Source: Butyrivibrio sp. MB2005
Lineage (GTDB): Bacteria > Bacillota > Clostridia > Lachnospirales > Lachnospiraceae
Assembly: GCF_000424285.1 (NCBI RefSeq)
Contig: NZ_AUJP01000004.1
Coordinates: forward strand, 186,001-250,000
Length of the DNA: 64,000 bases
Direction: 5' to 3'
The position numbers and the translations under genes were made by a program. The notes below the pieces were generated by a model. That model did no database searches, was not told the origin of the DNA, and worked only from the letters and a program-made list of their open reading frames with translations. Shown here piece by piece: positions 26,943-36,101 of the stretch (within the stretch, counting starts at the first letter, position 1; each line of letters starts with the position of its first letter).

Positions 26943-28103
26943 ATGGATTTTCAGTTAGATCAGCAACATGAAATGGCGAGAGCTCTTTTCAAAGAGTTCG
27001 CAGAAAAAGAAGTTAAGCCCCACGCAATTGACGTGGATGAGACAGAGGTATTCCCGATGGAAACCGTTAAGAAAATGCAGAAGTACGGCTTCATGGGTAT
27101 CCCGATTCCGAAGGAATACGGCGGACAGGGATGTGATCCTCTTACATATGCTATGTGCGTAGAGGAACTTGCAAAGGTTTGCGGCACAACAGCAGTTATC
27201 GTTTCCGCTCATACATCACTTTGCTGTGATCCTATTCTTACATACGGTACAGAGGAGCAGAAGCAGAAGTTCCTCGTTCCCCTTGCAAAGGGTGAGAAGC
27301 TCGGTGCTTTCGGTCTTACAGAGCCCATGGCCGGTACAGATGCTCAGGGCGTTCAGACCAAGGCTGTTCTCACAGAAGATGGTAAAGAGTGGGTTCTTAA
27401 CGGATCTAAGTGCTTCATCACAAACGGTGAGGTAGCAGATACTTATATCATCATTGCTTACACAGATATCGTTGAGGATAAGAGAGGCAGAAAGACAAAG
27501 AAGTTCTCAGCATTTATCGTTGAGAAGGGAACACCCGGATTCACATTCGGTACTAAGGAAAACAAGATGGGTATCCGTGGATCATCCACATACGAGCTCA
27601 TTTTCCAGGATTGCCATATTCCTGCTGAGAACCTTCTTGGCGCTAGAGGAAAGGGCTTCCCGATCGCTATGCACACACTTGATGGTGGACGTATCGGTAT
27701 CGCTGCACAGGCTCTTGGTATTGCTGAGGGTGCTCTTGATCGTACAGTTGAGTACGTTAAGGAGAGAAAGCAGTTCGGTCGTTCAATCGGTCAGTTCCAG
27801 AATACACAGTTCCAGCTTGCTAACATGGCTACTCAGTGTGAGGCAGCTAAGATGCTTGTTTATGCAGCAGCTGATGCTAAGAAGAACAAGGATCGTTACT
27901 CTGTAGAAGCAGCTAAGGCTAAGCTTTTCGCTGCAGAAGTTGCTATGGACGTAACAACAAAGGCTGTTCAGCTTCATGGTGGTTATGGTTACATCAGAGA
28001 GTACGAAGTAGAGAGAATGATGCGTGATGCTAAGATCACAGAGATCTACGAGGGTACATCTGAAGTTCAGAGAATGGTTATCTCTGGTGCTTTATTAAGC
28101 TAA
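26943..28103 (+). CDS. bcd: Butyryl-CoA dehydrogenase
   Basis: 386 residues, acyl-CoA dehydrogenase family with FAD. It reduces crotonyl-CoA to butyryl-CoA, and with EtfAB can bifurcate electrons from NADH to ferredoxin. N-terminal helical domain (DFQLDQQHEMARALFKEFAE), the central beta domain (FGLTEPMAGTDA, WVLNGSKCFITNG), and the C-terminal catalytic Glu in TEIYEGTSEVQRMVI, the short-chain position. Preceded by GGAGGATTTTTTTC. Confidence 0.96.
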   Translation: MDFQLDQQHEMARALFKEFAEKEVKPHAIDVDETEVFPMETVKKMQKYGFMGIPIPKEYGGQGCDPLTYAMCVEELAKVCGTTAVIVSAHTSLCCDPILTYGTEEQKQKFLVPLAKGEKLGAFGLTEPMAGTDAQGVQTKAVLTEDGKEWVLNGSKCFITNGEVADTYIIIAYTDIVEDKRGRKTKKFSAFIVEKGTPGFTFGTKENKMGIRGSSTYELIFQDCHIPAENLLGARGKGFPIAMHTLDGGRIGIAAQALGIAEGALDRTVEYVKERKQFGRSIGQFQNTQFQLANMATQCEAAKMLVYAAADAKKNKDRYSVEAAKAKLFAAEVAMDVTTKAVQLHGGYGYIREYEVERMMRDAKITEIYEGTSEVQRMVISGALLS

Positions 28104-28216
28104 GCTTATTAGCAATATTTATTGAACTTAGCGGATTAGCACGTTCTGCAAAGGTCGAAAGACAATTAGCAGAACTTCCTAAATGATCATTTACATTTTG
28201 TAAAAGGAGAATACAA

Positions 28217-29008
28217 ATGAAAGTAGTAGTTTGCATAAAGCAGGTGCCCGACACAAAGGGCGGGGTTAAGTTTAAACCCGATGGAACACTCGACAGAGGA
28301 GCAATGCTTGCAATCATGAATCCTGATGACAAAGCAGGTCTTGAGGCAGCTCTTCGTCTTAAAGATGAATACGGCGCAGAAGTTACTGTTGTAACCATGG
28401 GTCTTCCCAAGGCTGAGGCAGTTCTTCGTGAGGCTATGGCTATGGGTGCTGACAAGGCAGTTCTTGTTACAGACCGTGTACTTGGTGGTGCTGACACATG
28501 GGCAACATCTTCTACAATCGCAGGCGCACTCAGAAACCTTGAGTATGATCTCGTAATCACAGGCCGTCAGGCTATAGATGGTGATACAGCTCAGGTTGGT
28601 CCTCAGATCTCTGAGCACCTTGGACTTCCCGTAATTTCTTACGCTGAGGAGATCAAGGTTGACGAGAAGGCTAAGACTGTTGTTGTTAAGCGTCAGTTCG
28701 AGGATCGTTATCACATGGTAGAGGCTAAGATGCCTTGCCTTATCACAGCTCTTGCAGAGCTGGGCGAGCCCAGATACATGACACCCGGCGGAATCTTCGA
28801 TGCATTCGAGAAGGAAGTAACCGTTTGGGGAAGAGCAGACCTTAAGGATGTTGAGGATTCTAACCTTGGTCTTAAGGGATCACCTACTCAGATCGCTAAG
28901 GCTTCTGATAAGGTAAAGAAGGGCGCTGGTGAGAAGATCGTTGCTGATTCAGCTGACGAGGCAGTTGATTATCTGTTCGGTAAGCTTGAAGAGAAGCATG
29001 TCATTTAA
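28217..29008 (+). CDS. etfB: Electron transfer flavoprotein beta subunit
   Basis: 263 residues, starting MKVVVCIKQVPDT, typical of EtfB. With EtfA it carries electrons to or from Bcd; in butyrate producers the complex couples exergonic crotonyl-CoA reduction to ferredoxin reduction. The nucleotide-binding stretch VTMGLPKAEAVLREAMAMGAD and the ETF signature region GRQAIDGDTAQVGPQ are present. RBS AAAAGGAGAATAC. Confidence 0.96.
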   Translation: MKVVVCIKQVPDTKGGVKFKPDGTLDRGAMLAIMNPDDKAGLEAALRLKDEYGAEVTVVTMGLPKAEAVLREAMAMGADKAVLVTDRVLGGADTWATSSTIAGALRNLEYDLVITGRQAIDGDTAQVGPQISEHLGLPVISYAEEIKVDEKAKTVVVKRQFEDRYHMVEAKMPCLITALAELGEPRYMTPGGIFDAFEKEVTVWGRADLKDVEDSNLGLKGSPTQIAKASDKVKKGAGEKIVADSADEAVDYLFGKLEEKHVI

Positions 29009-29051
29009 TGAACCTGCGTAAGCAGCAATATAGTATAAAGGAGAACAAAAC

Positions 29052-30098
29052 ATGTCTTTAGAAGAATATAAGGGTGTATTTATATTTGCTCAGCAGGTAG
29101 ACAATGAGCTCTCAGGTATCGCACTTGAGCTCCTGGGCAAAGCAAAAGATCTTGCAAATGATCTTGATGAGAAAAAAGTTACAGCAGTTCTGCTTGGTGA
29201 CAAGGTTGGTAACCTGGTAGACACACTTGCTGAGTACGGCGCTGACCGTGTAATCGTTGTTGATGATCCTGAGCTTAAGGATTATCGTACAGAGCCTTAC
29301 ACACATGCACTTGCATCAGTTATCAATGAGTACAAGCCGGAAATCCTTCTGGTTGGTGCTACAGCAATCGGCCGTGACCTTGGTCCTCGCGTATCTTCAC
29401 GTGTTCACACAGGTCTTACAGCTGACTGTACACAGCTTGATATCGGTGACTTCCCGCTTAACGCAGTTGAGGGCCAGGAGCAGAAGCATAAGCAGCTCCT
29501 TATGACACGTCCTGCATTCGGTGGTAACACAATCGCTACTATCGCTTGCCCTGACTTCCGTCCTCAGATGGCAACAGTTCGTCCCGGCGTTATGCAGAAG
29601 ATCGCTCCTGTAAAGGGCGCTAAGGCTGAGGTTGTTGAGTTCAACCCCGGATTCGAAGAGAACGCTTGCTATACAAAGATCCTTGAGATCGTTAAGGCAG
29701 TTTCAGAGGTTGAGGATATCCAGGAAGCTAAGATTCTTGTATCTGGTGGACGTGGTGTTGGAAGCCCTGAGAACTTCAAGCTTCTTGATGACCTTGCAAA
29801 GGTTCTTCACGGAACAGTATCATGCTCACGTGCAGTTGTAGATTCAGGCTGGAAGCCGAAGGATCTCCAGGTTGGTCAGACAGGTAAGACTGTTCGTCCT
29901 AAGGTTTACTTCGCAATCGGTATCAGCGGAGCTATCCAGCACGTAGCAGGTATGGAAGAGTCAGATCTCATCATCGCTATCAACAAGGATGAGAACGCTC
30001 CTATCTTCGACGTAGCAGATTACGGCGTAGTTGGCGACCTTAACAAGATCGTTCCTGCACTTACAAAGAAGCTCGAGGCAGCTCTCGCAGCAAAATAA
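29052..30098 (+). CDS. etfA: Electron transfer flavoprotein alpha subunit
   Basis: 348 residues. The C-terminal FAD domain is clear: LVSGGRGVGSPENFKLL, GCSRAVVDSGW-type stretch (SCSRAVVDSGWKP), GQTGKTVRPKVYFAIGISGAIQH and INKDENAPIFDVADYGVVGD. The N-terminal domain (GVFIFAQQVDNELSGIALEL) is of the form found beside EtfB in butyrate operons. Ends the operon, followed within 10 bp by the 111-bp palindrome. Confidence 0.96.
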   Translation: MSLEEYKGVFIFAQQVDNELSGIALELLGKAKDLANDLDEKKVTAVLLGDKVGNLVDTLAEYGADRVIVVDDPELKDYRTEPYTHALASVINEYKPEILLVGATAIGRDLGPRVSSRVHTGLTADCTQLDIGDFPLNAVEGQEQKHKQLLMTRPAFGGNTIATIACPDFRPQMATVRPGVMQKIAPVKGAKAEVVEFNPGFEENACYTKILEIVKAVSEVEDIQEAKILVSGGRGVGSPENFKLLDDLAKVLHGTVSCSRAVVDSGWKPKDLQVGQTGKTVRPKVYFAIGISGAIQHVAGMEESDLIIAINKDENAPIFDVADYGVVGDLNKIVPALTKKLEAALAAK

Positions 30099-30105
30099 TT
30101 AGTAC

Positions 30106-30216
30106 GGGCAACCGCTAAAAATATTGGGTTGACTACTTCAAATCATTCGGGTGACGCTTTTTGACGCACCGTCATCGATTTGATGTAGTCAACCTTTTTA
30201 TTTTTAGCGGTTGCCC
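30106..30216 (+). terminator. 111-bp near-perfect palindrome closing the butyrate operon
   Basis: Outer arms GGGCAACCGCTAAAAATA / TATTTTTAGCGGTTGCCC (18 bp, perfect), then GGTTGACTAC / GTAGTCAACC (10 bp) and TCAAATC / GATTTGA (7 bp). It is far larger than the other terminators here. The T tract lies inside the right arm (CCTTTTTATTTTTA), so the inner stem could act as terminator while the outer arms add an mRNA 3' cap. A MITE origin is the alternative. Confidence 0.75.
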
Positions 30217-30349
30217 TGTTACATTCAGAAGAGGAAAATGGCATTTACATAAATCAAGATCATATAAAGCTTTTTACGAGAAGACAGAAATCTATGATAA
30301 AATATAGTCTATATAATTTGAGTGTATTTATAAGGAGATTTTGGAACTA

Positions 30350-31477
30350 ATGAAAAGCATACTAGATTATGAAACAGTGTCACTTATAGATGAGGATGAC
30401 GCTTTAGAGATTATAGATCAGACTAAGCTTCCGGGAACAATTGAAATTATAAGACTTCACACCGGTGAGGAGATTTGGAATGCGATTTATCTTCTCCAGG
30501 TAAGAGGCGCACCGGCTATTGGCGTGGCTGCAGGGTTCGGGCTTTATGTACTCATGAAGCATTCTAAGGCTGAAAGCTATGATGAGTTCATGAAGGAGCT
30601 TAAGGAAAAGAGTGATTACCTGAACTCTTCAAGACCTACAGCAGTTAACCTTTCATGGGCACTTAAACGTATGGAAGAGCATGTGAAGGACGTTGCTAGA
30701 AAAGAATTAGCCATGGAGCTTAGCGAAAGCGGAGAGGTAGCCACAGCAAATGCAGAGGCTTTTGACAGAGATCTCCTTATCACAGCTATGCGAAAGGAAT
30801 CAGAAAAGATAAAGGCTGAGGATATCGATGTTTGCAGGCGAATCGGTGAGAACGGACTTACCCTTATAAAGGATGGCTACGGACTTCTTACCCACTGCAA
30901 TGCGGGACAGCTTGCAACCTGTAAGTACGGAACGGCAACAGCTCCCATGTATCTGGCTCACGAGAAGGGCATGAATATCAGAGTTTATTGTGACGAGACA
31001 AGACCTCTTTTGCAAGGAGCAAGGCTTACAGCCTTTGAGCTTCACAGCGCAGGAATCGATACAACACTTCTTTGTGATAACATGTCAGCTTCCCTTATGA
31101 AGACCGGGGCTATAGATGCAATATTCGTAGGCTGTGACAGGGTTGCGGCAAACGGCGATGCTGCAAATAAGATCGGTACCAGCGTTGTGGCAACTGTAGC
31201 TAAGCATTACGGAATTCCTTTCTATGTATGCGCACCTACATCCACTATCGATATGAACACCAAAACAGGTGATGACATCAATATTGAGCAGAGAAAGCCT
31301 GAAGAAGTGACTGAGATGTGGTACAGTGAGCGTATGGCTCCTGATGGAGTTAAGGTATACAATCCAGCCTTTGATGTTACAGATCATGAACTTATAACAG
31401 GTATAGTTACAGAATATGGAGTTCTTCGAGCTCCGTATGATGAGAGTATAAAGAAGATATTCGACGAAAATAAATAA
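30350..31477 (+). CDS. mtnA: S-methyl-5-thioribose-1-phosphate isomerase
   Basis: 375 residues. It converts methylthioribose-1-phosphate to methylthioribulose-1-phosphate in methionine salvage. Family motifs: LLQVRGAPAIGVAAGFGLY, ARPTAVNL-type SRPTAVNLSWALKRM, the catalytic Cys region LTHCNAGQLATCKYGTA, ETRPLLQGARLTAFEL and the Asp in FVGCDRVAANGDAANKIGT. ATG 30350 is 12 nt from AGGAG; a TTG at 30341 is 3 nt from it, so the start is ambiguous. No other mtn gene is nearby; it may serve a partial or oxygen-independent salvage route. Confidence 0.9.
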   Translation: MKSILDYETVSLIDEDDALEIIDQTKLPGTIEIIRLHTGEEIWNAIYLLQVRGAPAIGVAAGFGLYVLMKHSKAESYDEFMKELKEKSDYLNSSRPTAVNLSWALKRMEEHVKDVARKELAMELSESGEVATANAEAFDRDLLITAMRKESEKIKAEDIDVCRRIGENGLTLIKDGYGLLTHCNAGQLATCKYGTATAPMYLAHEKGMNIRVYCDETRPLLQGARLTAFELHSAGIDTTLLCDNMSASLMKTGAIDAIFVGCDRVAANGDAANKIGTSVVATVAKHYGIPFYVCAPTSTIDMNTKTGDDINIEQRKPEEVTEMWYSERMAPDGVKVYNPAFDVTDHELITGIVTEYGVLRAPYDESIKKIFDENK

Positions 31478-31702
31478 AACACAGTGCACACCCTTGTAAG
31501 ATAGAGATATCAGGATGTGCAATTTTATGTTTAAGCTTATCTGAATTTTAGCTATATACTTATAAAATATCCATAAATTCTCGCTATTTCGTTGAGGGTG
31601 ATATTTCAAAGTGTTAGAATAAATATGAGTTATTGTAGATTTTAATGGGCTTTTGCGTGTTGGAATATATTATCACTGATAAGGTGTAATGGAGATTCGT
31701 AA

Positions 31703-34225
31703 ATGGCTGTTGTTGCTGCAGATGAGGACAAAACTTTATATGCACCTGATCTGATTTCGAATGAGATGCTGCTTATAAAGAAGCATGGTTTCGATATCAA
31801 TCTGCTTGAAGGTAAGCGTTTTAATATCTATCAGCTTGCAGAGATTAGAAAAGGTCTTGAAACAGGGGCAGATGTGTTGGAGTATCTGGACCCTGAGCTT
31901 CCATGGAATGAAATGGAGGAAATCCGCCTTGAACTGCAGTCCGGTATTGATATGTCTATGTATCGCGATGCCGGTTTTGACATCATGCAGCTTGCTGAGA
32001 TTCGTGAGGGTCTTCAGAAGGGACTTGATGTAACTGAGTATGCAAGGACGGAATTTTTCGCAGATCAGATGCGTCAGATCAGGCTTGGACTGGAAGCCAA
32101 TATTCCCATTATTTTTTATCAAAACGCCAGCTATAACTGGCTTCAAATGGCAGAAATCCGTAAAGGTCTTGAGAACGGCACAGACATATCTTCTTATGCA
32201 AGAGTCGATATGCCTTATATGAAGATGCGCGTTATAAGAGAGAGCCTTGAGGATGGCCTTGAGCTGGATGAAGGCCTTGTAAGGCGCAAGGATGCAGCGA
32301 CGCTGGAACAGATTCATATAGCCTTTAAAGATAAGATAGATATAGATGAATATATAAAAAAGAATTTTGATGCGGAACAGCTTGAGCAGGTAAGAAAAGC
32401 CAAAATGGCAGGAATTGAAGATATCGACAGGTATTTTCTTTTTGGCATGCGTGGCGAATGTATGCATGAGGTTTTGCTTGGACTTGAGCAGAATCTTGAT
32501 GTAAGCATTTATGCAGATGAACAGTATGGCTGGAAGCAGATGAAAGAGCTTAGGCTGGGACTTGAACACCAGGTGGATGTTTCAGTTTATGCTAAGCCTC
32601 TTTACCGTGCAGATCAGATGCGCGAGATAAGGCTTGGTCTTGAAGCTAATCTGGATGTCAGCAAATATAGCAGCATGGTTCATCCCGCGCAGGAAATGCG
32701 AATCATGCGTGAGTGGATGGAAGACGGCAAGGCCCTTCCAAGCAACCTGAGTAAGCTTTTCACAGGCCAGCTTCAGGAAGAGATGTCTAAGCCTGCCGAC
32801 GAAGAAGTAAAGGCATGGCAGTTTTTACAGACAGAGGAAGGCCGCCTCATAGACATATCGGAAGATATGATGAAGGTATATTTCACGATACCTGTAGGAA
32901 CAAAGGCAGCGAAATTCACAATTGAATATATTGCAAAGCTCCTGTATAGGGCCAGGGTTCGCCGGGGAATCAGCAAAAAGGTTCTCACGGAGATGATTGA
33001 AAATAAAAAGTTCGGTGTAAAAACTCTTGTAGCCACCGGAAGGGAGCCGGAAAACGGCAAGGATGGTTATTATGAATATCTCCTTCAGCTGGGTGAGAGT
33101 ATACTTCCCGACATGGAAAGTTCAGATGGCGCCGATTTTTCCAAGGTAAAAATATTTGATGAGGTTAAGCTTGGAGACAAGCTGGCTATATACCATCCCG
33201 CAACGCCCGGGGTTGATGGGTTTGACGTTACGGGCAAGATATTGAAGGCAAAACCAGGCAGAGGAAAACCTATCCTAAAGGGACACGGCTTCATGCTTCT
33301 TGCAGATAAGCAGACCTATGTTTCATCTTATGCAGGAGTTGGAAGAATCCATAGCGGAGAAATATGGATAGACAAGGCTAAGGTCTATGAATCTCTTGTA
33401 AATGTAAGGGATAAGATAAACTATGATGGTACGATCTGGGTAAAAGGTGATATAGAAAACGCTTATGTCCAGGCAAAGGGAGATATCGTAGTTGATGGAA
33501 GTGTGACCTGCGCCGATCTTACAGCAGGCGGAAGAATTGTAGTCCGTAAGAGCATAGTCGGGAATCTAAGTGAGAGAACAAGCATTAATGCAAACGGTAT
33601 AGTGGCAGCTGCACATCTTGATAATGCAGATATTAAGTGCAAAGAGGATCTTATATCCAATGACTGCCGAAACTGCAATGTATCGGCAGGCGGCAAGGTA
33701 CTGATGCTTGGTGACAGAGGACTTGTAAACGGTGGTAAGGTTACTTCTCTTAAGGGAATTGAGACTGCGGTTCTTGGCAGCAAAACTGTTAAAGAAACGG
33801 TTATAAGAACCGGTATCACTGAAGATCTTGATTATGAGTATAAAAATCTCATGAGGAACCTTTCCAGAACCTATCAGGAGATAAAGGTATACGAGAGTCA
33901 GAGAGCCAAGCTGGCATCCTTTAATGATACGACCAATAAACAGGCACTTCAGGTAAAGATCAAGATAAATGCAGAATCGGCGATAAAAGAAGCGGAACTT
34001 GAGAGGCTGAATAAGCGTAAGAAAGAAATTGAAGATGAGATGGCGGCCGTTAAGGACTCCAAAGTACTTGTGGCAAGGCTTGTATTTGACGGCACAGTGA
34101 TCATGATGGGCAGCAGGATGCTGAAGCTAAATGACACTTATGAATCGACAAAAGGATTTACCTTCAAAGCTACAGAAGGTGCAGTATTAATGCTTGATGG
34201 CGAGAAAGTTGTAGCAAGGAGTTAA
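31703..34225 (+). CDS. FapA/DUF342-type protein with N-terminal tandem repeats
   Basis: 840 residues, soluble. Residues about 10-345 consist of roughly a dozen units of about 26 residues with the pattern QMxEIRxGLExGxDVSxYA (for example QLAEIRKGLETGADVLEYL, QMREIRLGLEANLDVSKYS). Residues about 350-670 match FapA (DUF342): GDKLAIYHPATPGVDGFDVTG and the beta-helix-like WVKGDIENAYVQAKGDIVVDG. A coiled coil follows near 700-780. FapA-type proteins are linked to cell-envelope or flagellar assembly in other bacteria, but the role is poorly defined. Separated by 2 bp from the HD-GYP regulator gene. Confidence 0.8.
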   Translation: MAVVAADEDKTLYAPDLISNEMLLIKKHGFDINLLEGKRFNIYQLAEIRKGLETGADVLEYLDPELPWNEMEEIRLELQSGIDMSMYRDAGFDIMQLAEIREGLQKGLDVTEYARTEFFADQMRQIRLGLEANIPIIFYQNASYNWLQMAEIRKGLENGTDISSYARVDMPYMKMRVIRESLEDGLELDEGLVRRKDAATLEQIHIAFKDKIDIDEYIKKNFDAEQLEQVRKAKMAGIEDIDRYFLFGMRGECMHEVLLGLEQNLDVSIYADEQYGWKQMKELRLGLEHQVDVSVYAKPLYRADQMREIRLGLEANLDVSKYSSMVHPAQEMRIMREWMEDGKALPSNLSKLFTGQLQEEMSKPADEEVKAWQFLQTEEGRLIDISEDMMKVYFTIPVGTKAAKFTIEYIAKLLYRARVRRGISKKVLTEMIENKKFGVKTLVATGREPENGKDGYYEYLLQLGESILPDMESSDGADFSKVKIFDEVKLGDKLAIYHPATPGVDGFDVTGKILKAKPGRGKPILKGHGFMLLADKQTYVSSYAGVGRIHSGEIWIDKAKVYESLVNVRDKINYDGTIWVKGDIENAYVQAKGDIVVDGSVTCADLTAGGRIVVRKSIVGNLSERTSINANGIVAAAHLDNADIKCKEDLISNDCRNCNVSAGGKVLMLGDRGLVNGGKVTSLKGIETAVLGSKTVKETVIRTGITEDLDYEYKNLMRNLSRTYQEIKVYESQRAKLASFNDTTNKQALQVKIKINAESAIKEAELERLNKRKKEIEDEMAAVKDSKVLVARLVFDGTVIMMGSRMLKLNDTYESTKGFTFKATEGAVLMLDGEKVVARS

Positions 34226-34227
34226 AA

Positions 34228-35370
34228 GTGGCAGATAAGAGCATACTTATTGTAGATGATGCGGAAATAAACAGAGGGATTCTCAGCGAGATCTTCAAGG
34301 AAGAGTATGATGTTCTTGAAGCCGAAAACGGTAGAAAAGCGCTTGAGATAATAGCAACCAAGAAGGATAAGATATCTGCAATCCTTCTGGATATTGTAAT
34401 GCCTGAAATGGACGGCTACAGGCTCCTTGAGAAGCTTTCCGAACACAAGATTCCCGCAAGGATTCCGGTTTTGATGATAACGGCAGACGGCAGTACTGAC
34501 GCTGAGAGAAAATGCTATGAAAAAGGTGCCGCTGATGTTATCCATAAACCTTTCGATCCAATGGTTGTAAAGCACAGAGTTTTGAGAGCTATTGAGCTTT
34601 ATGAGAGCAGACGCGGGCTTGAGCAGAAGGTAAACGATCAGACAAGAGTCCTGAAAAAGCAGTTCATGGTTCTTAAGAAGCAGGAAGAAAGGCTTCGCGA
34701 GACCAATGCCAGAATTATCGATACTATCTGTACCATCGTAGAATTCCGTAATTTGGAATCAGGATATCATCTAAAGAGGATTAAAGGATTTGTACAGATA
34801 CTGGCGAACACGGCCATGAGGAATTATCCCGAGTTTGGGCTTACTCCTCACAGGATAGAAGTAATTACAACTGCCAGTGCAATGCATGATATTGGTAAGA
34901 TCACAGTTCCTGATTCAATCCTTTTAAAGCCCGGAAGATTGACGGCTGATGAGTTTGATATCATGAAATCCCATACCACCAGAGGCTGTGAGATTGTTAA
35001 GATGCTGGCAGATCTTCAGGACAAGGAATACCTGGAAGTCAGCTACGATATCTGCAGGCATCATCATGAAAAATATGACGGCAAGGGATATCCGGACGGC
35101 CTTAAGGGAGAGGAAATCTCTATCGCAGCACAGCTCACATCCCTGGCGGACGTTTATGATGCGCTGGTAAGTGACCGAGTTTACAAGTCGGCATTTACTC
35201 CCAGCAAAGCATACGAAATGATAAAGAACGGCGAAAGTGGAATCTTTTCAACTAAGATGCTGGCCTGCTTTGATATTGCAAGACCTGAGATGGAAGCAAT
35301 GGTTGCAAGAACCAAGGCTGAGGAAGAAGCCAATGCGGCAGCAGGCGGCGCAGGTATGATGAGCCAGTGA
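34228..35370 (+). CDS. Response regulator with HD-GYP c-di-GMP phosphodiesterase domain
   Basis: 380 residues, GTG start after AAGGAG, 2 bp after the fapA-like gene. Receiver domain residues 3-120: VDDAEINR, phosphoryl Asp in AILLDIVMPEMDGY, Lys in IHKPFDP. A short coiled coil links it to HD-GYP (about 165-350) with ASAMHDIGKITVPDSILLKP, the metal-binding HHHEKYDGKGYPDGL and SLADVYDALVSDRVYK. HD-GYP proteins hydrolyse c-di-GMP to pGpG or GMP. Tail is Ala/Glu-rich. Potential counterpart of the diguanylate cyclase at 13121, though not adjacent. Confidence 0.93.
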   Translation: MADKSILIVDDAEINRGILSEIFKEEYDVLEAENGRKALEIIATKKDKISAILLDIVMPEMDGYRLLEKLSEHKIPARIPVLMITADGSTDAERKCYEKGAADVIHKPFDPMVVKHRVLRAIELYESRRGLEQKVNDQTRVLKKQFMVLKKQEERLRETNARIIDTICTIVEFRNLESGYHLKRIKGFVQILANTAMRNYPEFGLTPHRIEVITTASAMHDIGKITVPDSILLKPGRLTADEFDIMKSHTTRGCEIVKMLADLQDKEYLEVSYDICRHHHEKYDGKGYPDGLKGEEISIAAQLTSLADVYDALVSDRVYKSAFTPSKAYEMIKNGESGIFSTKMLACFDIARPEMEAMVARTKAEEEANAAAGGAGMMSQ

Positions 35371-35768
35371 TTACTGAAAATATGGACATGGAAAATAATA
35401 CATCAAAGAAAAATAAGTTATATAAAAGCTTTGGGTATGCATTTGAGGGCATCGGAAATACCATTTTGCATGAGAGAAACATGCAGATTCACTGCACAGT
35501 CACTGTACTTGTGGTGATATTTGGGTTTTTTCTTCATATTTCCCTTGTAGAATGGCTTTTCTGCATAGTGCTTTTTGGATTGGTATTGAGCCTTGAGCTT
35601 GTAAATACGGCCCTTGAAGCGGTGGTTGATCTTGTGACACAGGAGCGCAAGCCACTGGCCAAGAAAGCCAAGGATGCTGCGGCGGGAGCTGTTTTGATGA
35701 GTGCTATTATGGCCGCAATAATAGGCGGCATAATATTCTTTCCTAAATTGTGGGTGCTGATTTTTTAA
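35367..35768 (+). CDS. dgkA: Diacylglycerol kinase / undecaprenol kinase
   Basis: 133 residues with three membrane helices. Conserved GYAFEGIGNTILHERNMQIH and the catalytic SLELVNTALEAVVDLV. Gram-positive members mainly phosphorylate undecaprenol, recycling the lipid carrier for wall synthesis. GTG 35367 overlaps the preceding stop as GTGA; ATG at 35382 or 35388 are alternatives with little consequence. Part of the close-packed run from 31703 to 37835. Confidence 0.9.
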   Translation: MITENMDMENNTSKKNKLYKSFGYAFEGIGNTILHERNMQIHCTVTVLVVIFGFFLHISLVEWLFCIVLFGLVLSLELVNTALEAVVDLVTQERKPLAKKAKDAAAGAVLMSAIMAAIIGGIIFFPKLWVLIF

Positions 35769-35809
35769 TTACCACTTTTTCGGGAAGCTATATAAAGGAG
35801 GACAAGAAC

Positions 35810-36097
35810 ATGGACATTCTTACAGACGGACTTAAGAAAATTCTGCTTGCAAGCGTTGGAGCTGTTGCTCTTTCAGCAGAAAAAGCAAGTGAAATTCTTG
35901 GTGAAATGGTTGAAAAAGGAGAGATTACCGTTGAGCAGGGAAAGGCTCTTAATAAGGAGCTTAAGCGCACGGTAAAGGAGACTACAGAGAAAAAGGAAGA
36001 GGATAAAAAAGACCTCTCCAAGGTTGTTGAGGGACTTTCAGCAGATGAGCTTGCAAAGCTAAAAGAGCTTATAGCAGCTGCTGAGAATAAAGAGTGA
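35810..36097 (+). CDS. Phasin-like small helical protein
   Basis: 95 residues from ATG 35810 (strong AAAGGAGGACAAG). One amphipathic N-terminal helix (ILTDGLKKILLASVGAVALS) and long charged helices rich in Lys/Glu, like the phasin/PhaF-type proteins often found next to ABC1/UbiB kinases. It ends 4 bp before the UbiB gene. Likely a partner of that kinase; no granule-forming genes are seen. Confidence 0.7.
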   Translation: MDILTDGLKKILLASVGAVALSAEKASEILGEMVEKGEITVEQGKALNKELKRTVKETTEKKEEDKKDLSKVVEGLSADELAKLKELIAAAENKE

Positions 36098-36101
36098 GCA
36101 G

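Noticed and set aside
31485..31526. Terminator after mtnA (TGCACA..TGTGCA)
   Set aside because: Only a 6-bp outer stem with a long loop and a weak T tract; too uncertain to list as a feature.
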